A stretch of DNA of 64,000 bases from Paenibacillus sp. 37 (GCF_008386395.1 NZ_CP043761.1:930001-994000); one strand, 5' to 3'; shown: positions 35,520 to 44,065, counted from the stretch's first letter. Translations and numbers: made by a program. The notes: generated by a model not told the origin, from the sequence alone.

Positions 35520-36275
35520 CTATTCTTTGACTCTGTACCAGTAGCTATATATTTCCGAATAACCAAGCTTGGCGTAGAGCTTTAACGCAGGTGCATTATT
35601 CGCAACAACTTGCAGATAACTGGAGGTAGCGCCTTGTTTTTTTGCCCAATGCAATAGATGCAAGATCATCTGTTCAGCAAGTCCCTGATTCCGGAAATTA
35701 GCGTCTGTAATGATATCATACAATCCAATATAGCCACGTTCGATGACACCAAACCCGCAAGCGACGACCTGCCCGTCAATCAACAGCGAGATGAAACCTA
35801 CCTTTGTTCGGATATTGTCCAACATTAATTCCGTCGTTTTCCGTTGCAGATCATTCACCTTGTTCAGTCGGCAAAAGTGATCCAGCCACGCTGTGGTCAA
35901 CTGTTCGTCGATCTGTACAGCTTGGTGTACAGGTTCTTTTATATCATCTAGACTCCGAGTCTGGATATGGGTCAGATCGACAACGCCATACCCTTTTTCT
36001 TGCAAAAGCTGGTCGAGATGATCCGGCTGAATAAACGGTGTGATTTTGAATATGGTATTTAACTGATTGGAGGCATAGATGCGCTCACATTCATCAATCT
36101 TTTCATGCACATCCAGAGTGGAGTAATGGATAGGTTGAACGGAGTTTGCACGCTTGGTATATCCTTTGGCAAAACGGAGTACCCAACCGTCATATAATAA
36201 GGTGGACAAGGGTTGCCAGTGATTAAGGGATAGTTCTTCAATGGTTTTGTATTCTGAATCTATGGTATGCGTCAT
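35520..36275 (-). CDS. GNAT-family N-acetyltransferase
   Basis: About 251 residues. The GNAT core is in the C-terminal half: VACGFGVIERGYIGLYDIITDANFRNQGLAEQMI contains strand 4 and the acetyl-CoA loop (RNQGLA), and LQVVANNAPALKLYAKLGY the final strands. The N-terminal part (about 1-120) resembles a second, diverged GNAT domain. Substrate is unknown. ATG 36275 follows GGAGG by seven bases; the TTG two codons upstream overlaps this spacing. Confidence 0.82.
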   Translation of the reverse strand: MTHTIDSEYKTIEELSLNHWQPLSTLLYDGWVLRFAKGYTKRANSVQPIHYSTLDVHEKIDECERIYASNQLNTIFKITPFIQPDHLDQLLQEKGYGVVDLTHIQTRSLDDIKEPVHQAVQIDEQLTTAWLDHFCRLNKVNDLQRKTTELMLDNIRTKVGFISLLIDGQVVACGFGVIERGYIGLYDIITDANFRNQGLAEQMILHLLHWAKKQGATSSYLQVVANNAPALKLYAKLGYSEIYSYWYRVKE

Positions 36276-36423
36276 ATCCAACCTCCGATTTTATAATTAA
36301 ATAATAATACATAATAATGTATAAAAATACAATACGAACATATATATCGTCGAACAGTATGCATTATAGCCGGAGATGGTATACAATTTGATTGAATGAA
36401 TAATTTCAGAAGCGGAGCGCGTT

Positions 36424-37086
36424 ATGTTAACGATAGAATTAAATAATCACAGCATTAACTGTCATATCCAATACGGCAAACGCAAGAAAGTGTCCATCAC
36501 GATGGACTTGCCTTATATGGTAACCATCAAAGCACCCAATGGTACCAGTGAAGACATGATCCGGCAACTTGTGGAGCAGCATGGAGATGTAATTTTGAAG
36601 AAATCCGCTCTGATGCAGCGGGCGCTCGATGGTCCTCAAGCCAAGGAATACGAAGACGAAGGCAAAGGGAAGTTTTTGCTTTTTGGCAAGGAACACGCAT
36701 TACATGAATTAATTCCTGTAGAGGGGCTTACAGAAGAAGAGCTGCGAGCGAATCTGAAGAAGTTTTATTTTGCCGAGTGTAAACGCATGATTGGGGAGCG
36801 CATTGGTCGTTATCAGCAGGAGTTGAAGGTGAAGCCGAAGTCAGTAGAGATCGTAGATTCACCCACCAAGTGGGGCAGTTGCAGCTGGGACAAAAAACTT
36901 ACGTTCAATTATCGCCTGGCGATGGCACCATTGGAAGTGATCGATTATGTCATTATTCATGAACTTTGCCATATTCACCACATGAATCATGATCGCTCCT
37001 TCTGGCGGCGGATTGGCAGTATCATGCCGGATTACAAAACAAAAGAAGATTATCTGATGCGAAATGGTCGGGCCATGACACTATAA
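36424..37086 (+). CDS. YgjP/DUF45-type zinc metalloprotease
   Basis: The 220-residue protein has the YgjP layout: an N-terminal beta region with KRKKVSITM, then WGSCSWDKKLTFNYRLAMAP, then the HELCH zinc motif (His179, Glu180, His183) with a third ligand in MNHDRSFW. It is probably cytoplasmic. Relatives are SprT-like proteases of unclear substrate. The start at ATG 36424 follows GGAGCG. A convergent terminator follows the gene. Confidence 0.85.
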   Translation: MLTIELNNHSINCHIQYGKRKKVSITMDLPYMVTIKAPNGTSEDMIRQLVEQHGDVILKKSALMQRALDGPQAKEYEDEGKGKFLLFGKEHALHELIPVEGLTEEELRANLKKFYFAECKRMIGERIGRYQQELKVKPKSVEIVDSPTKWGSCSWDKKLTFNYRLAMAPLEVIDYVIIHELCHIHHMNHDRSFWRRIGSIMPDYKTKEDYLMRNGRAMTL

Positions 37087-37143
37087 TAACAAGCTTAAGC
37101 CTTCACTTGGACGCGCCATACCCTTCTATTATAATTCGTATAA

Positions 37144-37189
37144 TCCGCGAAGGTCCCACTGTTTGCAGTGAGCGGCTTCGCGGATTTTT
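37144..37189. terminator. Terminator between convergent genes
   Basis: TCCGCGAAG pairs with CTTCGCGGA, with an inner CACTG/CAGTG helix, then TTTTT. It ends the metalloprotease transcript and may also act from the other side. Confidence 0.75.
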
Positions 37190-37203
37190 GTTGTGTCTGG
37201 ATA

Positions 37204-38286
37204 TTAGGAATAAGATAATTGAACGCCGTATTGTTTGAAAAAATGAGTAACCGCATCCATGTCCATTCGGTCATCGAACAGATGCTCAGGATAATAGATG
37301 CCTGGAGCCATAGGCTTGTCCGTTGGCATCATCAGTATCTTCTCGGCTTGCACCGCAGCGCCGAGTGCAGTCATATGAGTTTGACCGAGTGGGTCAGAGA
37401 CTGTCATCGTTCGTTTAACGTCGTTTCCTTTTGCATCCAGCCCTTTCAATTGAATGACCAGGTGATGTGCACTCCCGGTTCCCGGATTATAGAGCAATTT
37501 CCGCCGGAATGGCTGGAAACGTTCACCACTGATCATCTTCCACACTCCGGTTTTGACCAATCCGGCGAGTGCATAGGTAGATACTTTACTATCGAATGAA
37601 ATACGGAAACTGGCGGAATCGATATGGCTGGTATGAGGCAAAGTAACGTGATCAGGTGTATCCAATCTGTAACATGGGGTCGTGTACCCGTTCGGAAAAT
37701 GTACTTTAACCGGATCTGTCATGGGATAGACAAGCCGGTTCATGTTGGATTCGGTCACCTGAAAGGGAATACTCATCCGATCCATAAAAGCTGCTGAGTC
37801 AGGCCCGGCCTTATCCCGCAGCGACCACAGGGCATGAATGTTTACTTCGACATGTTGCAGCGAGTTAGAAAGTATCATGGCAAATAGAGAAGCCGTTCCT
37901 GCCATCCACCCGGAAGACAACACTACCGGGGCATGAAGTTCCTCCTGTTCTACTGTGCGGATCGCTTGATTGAACACCTCAGTCCAACGTGTTACGTCAA
38001 TGAGTGGAATTTTTCTTCGCACTGCCGATACCAGTAGCCGATCATCCAGATCGTTCACTGCATTAATGATTAACGATATATTCTCTCCTGCGTGAATCAG
38101 TGGATCGTCTGCATTGGTATCAACAACAACGGTTTGGACACGATTGGATGGAAAAGGTGCTGCTTTACCCGCAGAACGACCTCCCAATACCAATTCCAGA
38201 TCAGGATGCCTGTCATGCAAAATGCGGGCAAGCTGTGCACCTACAGCACCATAACCTCCAGCGATAAGAACTCTTTTTCTATTCAT
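37204..38286 (-). CDS. Saccharopine dehydrogenase-like NAD(P)-binding protein
   Basis: A 360-residue oxidoreductase with an N-terminal Rossmann fold (VLIAGGYGAVGAQLARIL) and a VVVDTNADDPL strand. The C-terminal domain is of the saccharopine dehydrogenase/carboxynorspermidine type. The reaction is not known; members of this group are mostly uncharacterised. GGAGGTATATCGA precedes the ATG. An ArsR-family gene lies upstream on the same strand, and both promoters share an 18-base motif, so it is probably controlled by that regulator. Confidence 0.75.
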   Translation of the reverse strand: MNRKRVLIAGGYGAVGAQLARILHDRHPDLELVLGGRSAGKAAPFPSNRVQTVVVDTNADDPLIHAGENISLIINAVNDLDDRLLVSAVRRKIPLIDVTRWTEVFNQAIRTVEQEELHAPVVLSSGWMAGTASLFAMILSNSLQHVEVNIHALWSLRDKAGPDSAAFMDRMSIPFQVTESNMNRLVYPMTDPVKVHFPNGYTTPCYRLDTPDHVTLPHTSHIDSASFRISFDSKVSTYALAGLVKTGVWKMISGERFQPFRRKLLYNPGTGSAHHLVIQLKGLDAKGNDVKRTMTVSDPLGQTHMTALGAAVQAEKILMMPTDKPMAPGIYYPEHLFDDRMDMDAVTHFFKQYGVQLSYS

Positions 38287-38322
38287 TCGATATACCTCCG
38301 TTGATATGTTTATGTACTTATA

Positions 38323-38340
38323 TGTTTAAACTGTTAAACG
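38323..38340. promoter_or_regulatory. Candidate ArsR operator, dehydrogenase side
   Basis: TGTTTAAACTGTTAAACG lies 37 bp upstream of the dehydrogenase start and nearly matches the site at 38724-38741. Each is an imperfect GTTTAA/TTAAAC inverted repeat. Confidence 0.5.
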
Positions 38341-38385
38341 CAATAGAGTGAAGAAAAGGAATGCAGTACACCAGCGCGGTATGCG

Positions 38386-38706
38386 CTAGCTCTGACATTC
38401 CACTTCCACGAGATGAACGAGCTGTTTGAGTATTGCGATCGCATCGTTGAACTCCAGTTTGTAATACATCTCCGTACCTTTTTTCTGAACCGATAACAGC
38501 CCGGATTGACGCAATATTTTCAAGTGATGAGAGACCGTAGGGCGTGACATGGGAATATGCTCTGCAATCTGGGATACGTTCATGCTCTCTTGATCAATGA
38601 GCAGCGATATGATTCGCTGGCGAACGGGGTCTCCCAAACCTTGAAGATAAGGACTTAGATTCTCGAAAATATCAATAACTTTTTGGTTACCCATCGATTC
38701 GTTCAT
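38386..38706 (-). CDS. ArsR-family transcriptional regulator
   Basis: A 106-residue winged-helix repressor with YLQGLGDPVRQRIISLL and the recognition helix MSRPTVSHHLKILRQSGL. No clear metal-binding cysteine pair is present; the only Cys is in the C-terminal ECQS. GGAGTG lies six bases before the ATG. Its promoter -10 (TATAAT, 38743-38748 on the minus strand) is followed directly by a candidate operator, suggesting autoregulation together with control of the dehydrogenase downstream. Confidence 0.88.
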   Translation of the reverse strand: MNESMGNQKVIDIFENLSPYLQGLGDPVRQRIISLLIDQESMNVSQIAEHIPMSRPTVSHHLKILRQSGLLSVQKKGTEMYYKLEFNDAIAILKQLVHLVEVECQS

Positions 38707-38723
38707 GGCTCACTCCGTTATAA

Positions 38724-38748
38724 TGTTTAATTGTTTAAACGTATTATA
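38724..38748 (-). promoter_or_regulatory. Candidate promoter and ArsR operator of the regulator gene
   Basis: Read on the minus strand, TATAAT (38748-38743) is followed by the inverted-repeat motif whose plus-strand form is TGTTTAATTGTTTAAACG (38724-38741). Binding there would cover the transcription start. Confidence 0.5.
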
Positions 38749-38890
38749 ATGCTTAGTTCACTTAAAAATCAAATTTAACATTCCAAGTTGCAGGAAAATA
38801 GCTGTTCCGCTTGTCCATTTGAAGTACAATAAAAGCAAATATGCCCGTACCACGAATCCATTGATGTATCCGTGGTGGAAGGAGTCCAAG

Positions 38891-39277
38891 ATGGCTGAGA
38901 GTAACCATTATTCGGTGCTGGTAGATGAATATATCTCGGAGTTTACACCTGATGTACAGGTGAGATTACAAGCGTTAAGACAGATTATTCGCGAGTCGGC
39001 TCCGAACGCCGAAGAGAAGATCAGTTACAAGATGCCCACGTATGCACAGCATGGGAATCTGGTTCATTTTGCCGCATACCAGCATCATATTGGGTTTTAC
39101 CCTGCTCCGAGTGGGATTCTGGCATTCAAGGAGGAACTCTCTAAATACAAAGGGGCCAAGGGATCTGTCCAGTTTCCGCTGGACCAGCCATTGCCGGAGG
39201 ATCTGATCCGCCGGATTGTGGAGTATCGGGTGAAAGAAAATGTGGAGATCGCGCTGGAAAAGAAACGCAAAAAGTAG
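38891..39277 (+). CDS. YdhG-like DUF1801 protein (iron chaperone/frataxin-like fold)
   Basis: A 128-residue protein with the family pattern: VQVRLQALRQIIRESAPNAEEKISYKMPTY, then HIGFYPAPSGILAFKEEL, and a lysine-rich end. B. subtilis YdhG-type proteins are annotated as iron chaperones on limited evidence; I keep the role open. GGAAGGAG lies upstream of ATG 38891. Confidence 0.82.
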   Translation: MAESNHYSVLVDEYISEFTPDVQVRLQALRQIIRESAPNAEEKISYKMPTYAQHGNLVHFAAYQHHIGFYPAPSGILAFKEELSKYKGAKGSVQFPLDQPLPEDLIRRIVEYRVKENVEIALEKKRKK

Positions 39278-39323
39278 GAAATGATGGATGGAAATCTGTT
39301 AGTCTACTGAAGGGGAATTGCAG

Positions 39324-39857
39324 ATGAACAAAGCACTAATCGTGTTGGATGTGCAGTATGGGATCACATCAATGAAGGATTTCACTGCTCAATTGGGCAA
39401 GATAGAAGCGGTTATCGCTGATTTTGAACAGCAACATGAGCCAATCATATACATGAAACATGTAGATTACGATCAGGAGGGTTCTTCACTGTTCTATAAA
39501 GATCCTGTAAACCTGGAAATTATAATGAGTACCGGACAGCATCCTGTTATGGAGAAAAGCAAACCAAGTGCCTTCAGCAATCCGGAGCTGAAAATTTGGC
39601 TGCATGATCATCAGGTAGAACATGTATTTATTGTTGGATTCAACATGGAATATTGTTGTCTGTTTACGGCAATTACTGCAGAACACGAAGGGTTTAAGGT
39701 AACCTTAATTGAGGACGCAACAGGTTCGGTGAACACAGCGGAGACGTATGAAATGCCGGGTCTGGATATTCAGGATTTTGTCGGTTCGATTCTGAATTGG
39801 TCGAATTGTATTGAAGTTTTATATGTGGATGAGTATAAAGAAATGTATCGTATCTAG
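39324..39857 (+). CDS. Isochorismatase-family cysteine hydrolase
   Basis: About 177 residues with the cysteine hydrolase triad: Asp in ALIVLDVQ, Lys in VMEKSKPSAF and Cys in MEYCCLFTA. The family hydrolyses amides or nicotinamide-like compounds; substrate is not determined. The start is ATG 39324, after AAGGGGAATTGCAG. It is followed by a candidate independent RNA promoter. Confidence 0.85.
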   Translation: MNKALIVLDVQYGITSMKDFTAQLGKIEAVIADFEQQHEPIIYMKHVDYDQEGSSLFYKDPVNLEIIMSTGQHPVMEKSKPSAFSNPELKIWLHDHQVEHVFIVGFNMEYCCLFTAITAEHEGFKVTLIEDATGSVNTAETYEMPGLDIQDFVGSILNWSNCIEVLYVDEYKEMYRI

Positions 39858-39890
39858 CGTGGTTTACATGTGACGCCGGAGATTTGAGTA

Positions 39891-40050
39891 TGGTATAATA
39901 AGAGCAGATTAGACGTAAAATGCACAGAGAGCCGTGCTGGTAACACGACTCCTCCGAGCAATAGCCGCTTTTAAGGGCGGTGGGCTTCGGTAACATAAGG
40001 GCACGATGAAATAGACCGCATTCCTTTGCTACGGGGGCGGTCTATTTGTG
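39891..40050 (+). ncRNA. Candidate structured small RNA or leader
   Basis: An extended -10 (TGGTATAAT, 39891-39899) starts a gene-free stretch. It folds into two hairpins: GAGCCGTG/CACGACTC (39929-39951), then CCGAGC/GGCTTCGG (39954-39990) enclosing GCCGC/GCGGT. It ends at the ATAGACCG terminator (40011-40045). Between the first two hairpins lies CTCCTCC, complementary to a Shine-Dalgarno sequence such as the GGAGGAG of the next gene. It does not match a riboswitch family I know. It may be a trans-acting small RNA, or a terminated leader of the Xre gene. Confidence 0.35.
40011..40050 (+). terminator. Intrinsic terminator, ATAGACCG hairpin copy 2
   Basis: ATAGACCG (40011-40018) pairs with CGGTCTAT (40038-40045), with inner CCTTTG/CGGGGG pairing only partly matched, followed by TTGTG. 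It is the second member of the repeated hairpin family. Confidence 0.6.
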
Positions 40051-40119
40051 TGTATTGGATAGAATAAGGCATCCTTTGTCAACATCACAGTGTGCATTTT
40101 AGTTTGGAGGAGAATTCGT

Positions 40120-40329
40120 ATGATCAAGGTTCATTTATCTCGTATTATGGGTGAGAAAAGAATTAATATTGCTGATTTATCCCGACTAACCGGATTACAT
40201 AGAAATGGGATTGCCAAATTATATAATGAAGAAACCGATGGTGTGAAGTTTGATACGCTGAATCGAATATGTGAGGCTTTGGATTGTGACATCCAGGATA
40301 TCATTGAGTTTATCAAGGACGAGAAGTGA
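40120..40329 (+). CDS. Small Xre-type helix-turn-helix regulator
   Basis: A 69-residue protein that is essentially one Cro/CI helix-turn-helix domain: INIADLSRLTGLHRNGIAKLYNEE, then FDTLNRICEALDCDIQDII. It resembles the YozG/SinR-like minimal regulators common in Firmicutes. ATG 40120 lies nine bases after GGAGGAG. A terminator follows. Target genes are unknown. Confidence 0.85.
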   Translation: MIKVHLSRIMGEKRINIADLSRLTGLHRNGIAKLYNEETDGVKFDTLNRICEALDCDIQDIIEFIKDEK

Positions 40330-40380
40330 TCTTCAACAATTAGCTAATACCCTACCCTATACTTTCAAAAGAATGGACAT

Positions 40381-40416
40381 ATAGACCGTTACCTTAATCA
40401 AAGGGACGGTCTTTTC
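40381..40416 (+). terminator. Intrinsic terminator, ATAGACCG hairpin copy 3
   Basis: ATAGACCGT pairs with ACGGTCT (40406-40412), with an inner CCTT/AAGG helix, followed by TTTTC. It ends the Xre gene. Confidence 0.7.
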
Positions 40417-40532
40417 TGTCTGCATACACATGCCGATCAGTACCGATTGCAAGCGTTACTTCCTTTCAGCGATTTTTCAGCCAGAGCGATTATAATACTC
40501 ACGGAATCCTGTAATGGAAAAGGAGTTTTCGC

Positions 40533-42104
40533 ATGGCTAAGATGTTGCATAAGTCGTTTTATCTTATTTTGCTCATGTTTGTTGCTGTGTTTATTGCTTC
40601 GTCCTTGGTGGTTCGGGCCCAGTACAACTACGCCTTGTATGGGGACAATCCCATTTTGGGCATGCAGCAGTGGAGTATTTTTCTCCCGGTCATTCTTTTG
40701 CTTTTTGGTTCAGGTGTCGGGTTATATGCGCTGTGTCTGAAACTGAACAAATACAGTCCGAAGGTTGTTATTCCGATCGTGCTGTTATGTTCTCTGGCCA
40801 TTCAGATCATCATCATTTTTGTATTTCCGAGAGTGCCCACCGATGATTCACAGACGGTTCTTTCACTCGCCATGAACATGCTGTATGACCAGGATTACTC
40901 CTCGTTTGAAACGGGTGGATATTTGCATATGTTCCCGTTTAACTACTCGATCGTGCTGTACCTTAAGACGTTGCTGTACCTGTTCCCGGACAACTATCTG
41001 GTCATCAAACTATTTAATATTTTGTTTTCAACATTAACAACTTTCATGATTTATCTTATTTATAAACAAGTGAATGACAGATCCACGGAACGTGATTACG
41101 GTGTGTTGATCTTTGCAGCAACGTACCTGCCTGCCTTGTTCCTGAACAACCTGATCTATAACGATGTGATTGCCACAGCATTTCTGACATCTTGTCTTTA
41201 CTTTATCATTCGTTTTGTGCGTGAAAAGTCTTGGAAAACAATCATCCTTGCCGCCATTTTTCTCGCGATGGGCAATTACTTTCGAAGCATCGGCGTTATC
41301 GTGTTAATCGCAGCTATCATATATATCTTGCTGAATATGCGAAGCATCGGAGTGAAGAAAGTCATCATTTCCATCGGTGTGCTGGGTATGCTGTTTAATG
41401 TACCAACCTGGACTCAGAATGCGGTTCTTCAATCCTCCGGTGCTGTGAGTGGACCTGTTGGAGAGAATGCTGCACCAGTCTATATGTGGCTGAATATGGG
41501 GATTAATCTGGAGCGCTTTGGTTTCTGGGACAACATGGAGAGTTATCAGATCTATCAGAGGCAGGCCAACTACAATAAGGCCGAGAGCGCAGCATTGTTC
41601 AAACAGGAGATTGGCAGCAAGCTGTCCGAAGCAAGTGCGAGTGACTTGGTGCAGATGTATTACAAAAAGATCATATGGACCTGGACCGAAGGGACATACC
41701 AGATGGACCGATACGGAATCGGCAATGAAAGTTCCATCGGTGCCGGAAGAGGAAGGGGAGGCGGAATCGCAGGGTCCTATAGTTATACCAATGCGGTAAC
41801 AGAACTGTTGCAGGGGGATTCGGCTTATCGGACGGGATTACTCTGGATCGTATATGTGATGAATTTCCTGATGTACTGTTTTATCCTCATCCGGTTGGTA
41901 GGTGGAATTCGTCGTAAAAGGTATGACGAAGTTTCATTGATTCTGGTCATTCTCGGATTCATCGGATTTTATATTCTCTGGGAGATTAAGTCCAGATACA
42001 TCTACCCGGTATATCCGCTGTTGGTTGTGCTGTCCTATATGGGGTTCAAAGACACGTATGACTTCATATTCCATCGTAAAGGTACCTTGAGCAATATTCC
42101 CTGA
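40533..42104 (+). CDS. GT39-like membrane glycosyltransferase (GT-C fold)
   Basis: A 523-residue polytopic protein with about ten hydrophobic helices. The first extracytoplasmic loop carries PTDDSQT (about residues 101-107), the acidic pair typical of GT-C enzymes that use lipid-linked sugars. YPLLVVLSYMGF-like helices close the protein. The family moves a mannose-like or other sugar from polyprenyl phosphate to proteins or wall polymers outside the membrane; the acceptor here is unknown. AAAGGAG precedes the ATG by eight bases. The lipoprotein gene starts 15 bases downstream. Confidence 0.75.
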   Translation: MAKMLHKSFYLILLMFVAVFIASSLVVRAQYNYALYGDNPILGMQQWSIFLPVILLLFGSGVGLYALCLKLNKYSPKVVIPIVLLCSLAIQIIIIFVFPRVPTDDSQTVLSLAMNMLYDQDYSSFETGGYLHMFPFNYSIVLYLKTLLYLFPDNYLVIKLFNILFSTLTTFMIYLIYKQVNDRSTERDYGVLIFAATYLPALFLNNLIYNDVIATAFLTSCLYFIIRFVREKSWKTIILAAIFLAMGNYFRSIGVIVLIAAIIYILLNMRSIGVKKVIISIGVLGMLFNVPTWTQNAVLQSSGAVSGPVGENAAPVYMWLNMGINLERFGFWDNMESYQIYQRQANYNKAESAALFKQEIGSKLSEASASDLVQMYYKKIIWTWTEGTYQMDRYGIGNESSIGAGRGRGGGIAGSYSYTNAVTELLQGDSAYRTGLLWIVYVMNFLMYCFILIRLVGGIRRKRYDEVSLILVILGFIGFYILWEIKSRYIYPVYPLLVVLSYMGFKDTYDFIFHRKGTLSNIP

Positions 42105-42119
42105 GAAAAAGGTGATCAT

Positions 42120-42668
42120 ATGCGAAAAAAACAATATTTCACATCGGTTACGCTATTCCTGTTGCTAGGATGCATGGTTATGCTGACGGCTTGCGATGTT
42201 ATAACCGCCCAGAATATTACCAACACCGGTTCTGTGCAAGGTATGAACGGGTTTGGGAAGCCAAATGGTGGCGGTCTGGGCATGAACGGAGGAACACCAA
42301 GAGGTGGAAGGGGTACCCCGGGCATGAATGATCGAACAGGCAGTCCCGACATGACGCAGGGGACGATGAATGCCGACATTACGGGTAGAATCATCTCCGT
42401 GGAGGGAAACACAGTTACGCTGGCGTTACTTGAAATGCAGGACACCTCATCTCCAAGCATGGAATGGAAGGATACCGGAATGGAATTGAAATTGAATATA
42501 ACAGATGACGTTACTATTACTGAAGGCATGGGAACGCCTCGCTCGGGCAATTCCAACCCAAGTGCAAATTCGTCCATTCAAGTGTCTGATCTTCAAGAAG
42601 AAGACATCGTGATGGTGTGGTATACGGACAACACCGAGACGGTGGAACGGATGATGGTTGTCCAGTAA
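42120..42668 (+). CDS. Small Gly/Met-rich lipoprotein of unknown function
   Basis: A 182-residue protein with a lipoprotein signal (FLLLGCMVMLTAC; lipobox LTAC). A low-complexity segment follows, rich in Gly, Met, Asn and Pro (about 45-85), then a small domain with ITGRIISVEGNTVTLALLEM, similar in character to OB-like DUF5666-type domains. It probably sits on the outer face of the membrane and may be coupled to the glycosyltransferase upstream. No known family is assigned. Confidence 0.7.
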   Translation: MRKKQYFTSVTLFLLLGCMVMLTACDVITAQNITNTGSVQGMNGFGKPNGGGLGMNGGTPRGGRGTPGMNDRTGSPDMTQGTMNADITGRIISVEGNTVTLALLEMQDTSSPSMEWKDTGMELKLNITDDVTITEGMGTPRSGNSNPSANSSIQVSDLQEEDIVMVWYTDNTETVERMMVVQ

Positions 42669-42759
42669 AAGATGATGGAATTATCGTCATTTTGTAATTG
42701 CTTACATTTGGCCTATGGGTTATTATGGAAACAGCTGTTTTTTGAAGGGAGTGAGCGTC

Positions 42760-42819
42760 ATGAAACGACGGTCTAAGATGGTATGTTCTATTACTACAAT
42801 GAAGGTTAGCATAAACTGA
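42760..42819 (+). CDS. Possible 19-residue peptide
   Basis: ATG 42760 follows GAAGGGAGTGAG and reads 19 codons to a TGA, giving a basic N-terminus (MKRRSKMVCSITTMKVSIN). The promoter and terminator around it are good, but a reading frame this short can arise by chance. I know of no homologue. Confidence 0.3.
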   Translation: MKRRSKMVCSITTMKVSIN

Positions 42820-42974
42820 ATAATTCCGGCAGATCATTCAGATACAGTGTGGGACACTTCCGGTTTCCCAGTCGATTTGAGATCTGCTGATATATAGGGA
42901 TATAACTGCTCATTTTTTCTGGCGTATGCGAGGTTTATTTGCTTGTGCAAATTTCTCATACACTCAGAATTTTT

Positions 42975-43005
42975 AAAAGCCGCAGGCATAGCCTGCGGCT
43001 TTTTG
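42975..43005 (+). terminator. Strong intrinsic terminator
   Basis: AAAAGCCGCAGGC and GCCTGCGGCTTTTT form a 13-bp stem with a three-base loop (ATA). Confidence 0.85.
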
Positions 43006-43072
43006 CGCGCAAAAATAGGCACGAGTTGGCTATAAACCATCCACACGAAATGATCAAAAAGGAGAAATGCCC

Positions 43073-44065
43073 ATGTTATCATTAAAACATTTATTTCAAA
43101 ATAACGACCTTGCCGAGATGATTCTAAAGAATTGGAGTTATGATCCCGAGTCACTGGATATGTTTCAGTATTATCGCATATCCTCCAATGCGGTGTATCC
43201 GTTTAGAGATCAGGGGGAAGTCCGATTGCTTCGATTTGCCCCGGTAGAGGAAAAAAATCAAATCAACCTTAGTGCTGAACTGGAGTTCCTCCGTTATCTT
43301 CGAACGAATCATTATGGAGCCATGGAGGCTGTACCTTCTCATTTAGGGACAGAACTTGTAGAGGCTCACACCCCATGGGGAACGTACTATGCTTCCGTAT
43401 TCAAGCGAGTCCCCGGATCACAGTTAGGAAGTATTGATTTGAATGACTCCATCCTGTACAGCTATGGTCAGGCGTTGGGTGAGCTGCATCATTTATCACG
43501 TATATTCATGCCTGAGCAAAAGGAGAAACGCTGGACCTATACGGATGTTTTGGATTGGATGCAGGAGATCCTGAAGGGTTTTCCTGGTGAAACGGCTGCT
43601 TTGAATGAGGTGGAGTTTCTTCGAACGTATTTTGCGACTTTACCGATGACCCGGCAAAATTTCGGTCTCATCCACTACGATTTTGAATTGGATAATGTCT
43701 TCTATGACGAAGATAGCCAGTCTTGTTACGCCATTGATTTTGATGACTCGATGTATCACTGGTACGCAATGGACGTGGAACAGAGTCTGGATAGTTTACG
43801 TGAGGAGATCGAGCCTGAACAATGGGAGCAGAAGAAACAATTGTTCCTGAACGGATACTGGTCCGAGACAGGAGAACGTTATGATCTGGAGAGTATGTTC
43901 CCCGCTTGTCGCCGTTTCGCCAACTTGTACGGCTATTTGCGTATGCTTCGATCTGTTGCAGAGCAGTGGTCACATGAGCCGGAGTGGATGAGCGGACTAA
44001 GAGCAAGATTGAGTCGGAAGATGACAGAACAGGCAGAGCAATTCGGAAAGGTAGTCAACAGCTAA
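43073..44065 (+). CDS. APH-fold phosphotransferase
   Basis: A 330-residue aminoglycoside phosphotransferase-fold protein. The N-lobe contains VRLLRFAPVEEK; the catalytic loop is LIHYDFELDNVFY and the metal site YAIDFDDSMYHWYAMD. The catalytic loop has HYDFELDN where the family more often has HGDLHxGN. Substrate is unknown. AAAGGAG lies eight bases before ATG 43073. It is upstream of the NRPS genes but separated by 338 bases, so membership in that cluster is doubtful. Confidence 0.78.
   Translation: MLSLKHLFQNNDLAEMILKNWSYDPESLDMFQYYRISSNAVYPFRDQGEVRLLRFAPVEEKNQINLSAELEFLRYLRTNHYGAMEAVPSHLGTELVEAHTPWGTYYASVFKRVPGSQLGSIDLNDSILYSYGQALGELHHLSRIFMPEQKEKRWTYTDVLDWMQEILKGFPGETAALNEVEFLRTYFATLPMTRQNFGLIHYDFELDNVFYDEDSQSCYAIDFDDSMYHWYAMDVEQSLDSLREEIEPEQWEQKKQLFLNGYWSETGERYDLESMFPACRRFANLYGYLRMLRSVAEQWSHEPEWMSGLRARLSRKMTEQAEQFGKVVNS

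Larger units (their letters stand above)
42669..43072 (+). other. Gap with a small independent transcription unit
   Basis: A good promoter (TTGCTT 42698-42703, 17 bases, TATTAT 42721-42726), a ribosome binding site with a 19-codon reading frame (42760-42819) and a strong terminator (42975-43005) lie here. The stretch between the reading frame and the terminator is gene-free. The unit may make a small peptide, an RNA, or both. Confidence 0.5.

Noticed and set aside
39891..40050. T-box or other riboswitch upstream of the Xre gene
   Set aside because: An AGAGAG element and stems are present, but the antiterminator T-box sequence and specifier features are missing; kept only as an unassigned RNA.
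43073..44065. APH-fold protein as a member of the NRPS cluster
   Set aside because: 338 bases and an AT-rich promoter region separate it from the first synthetase, so linkage is not supported.
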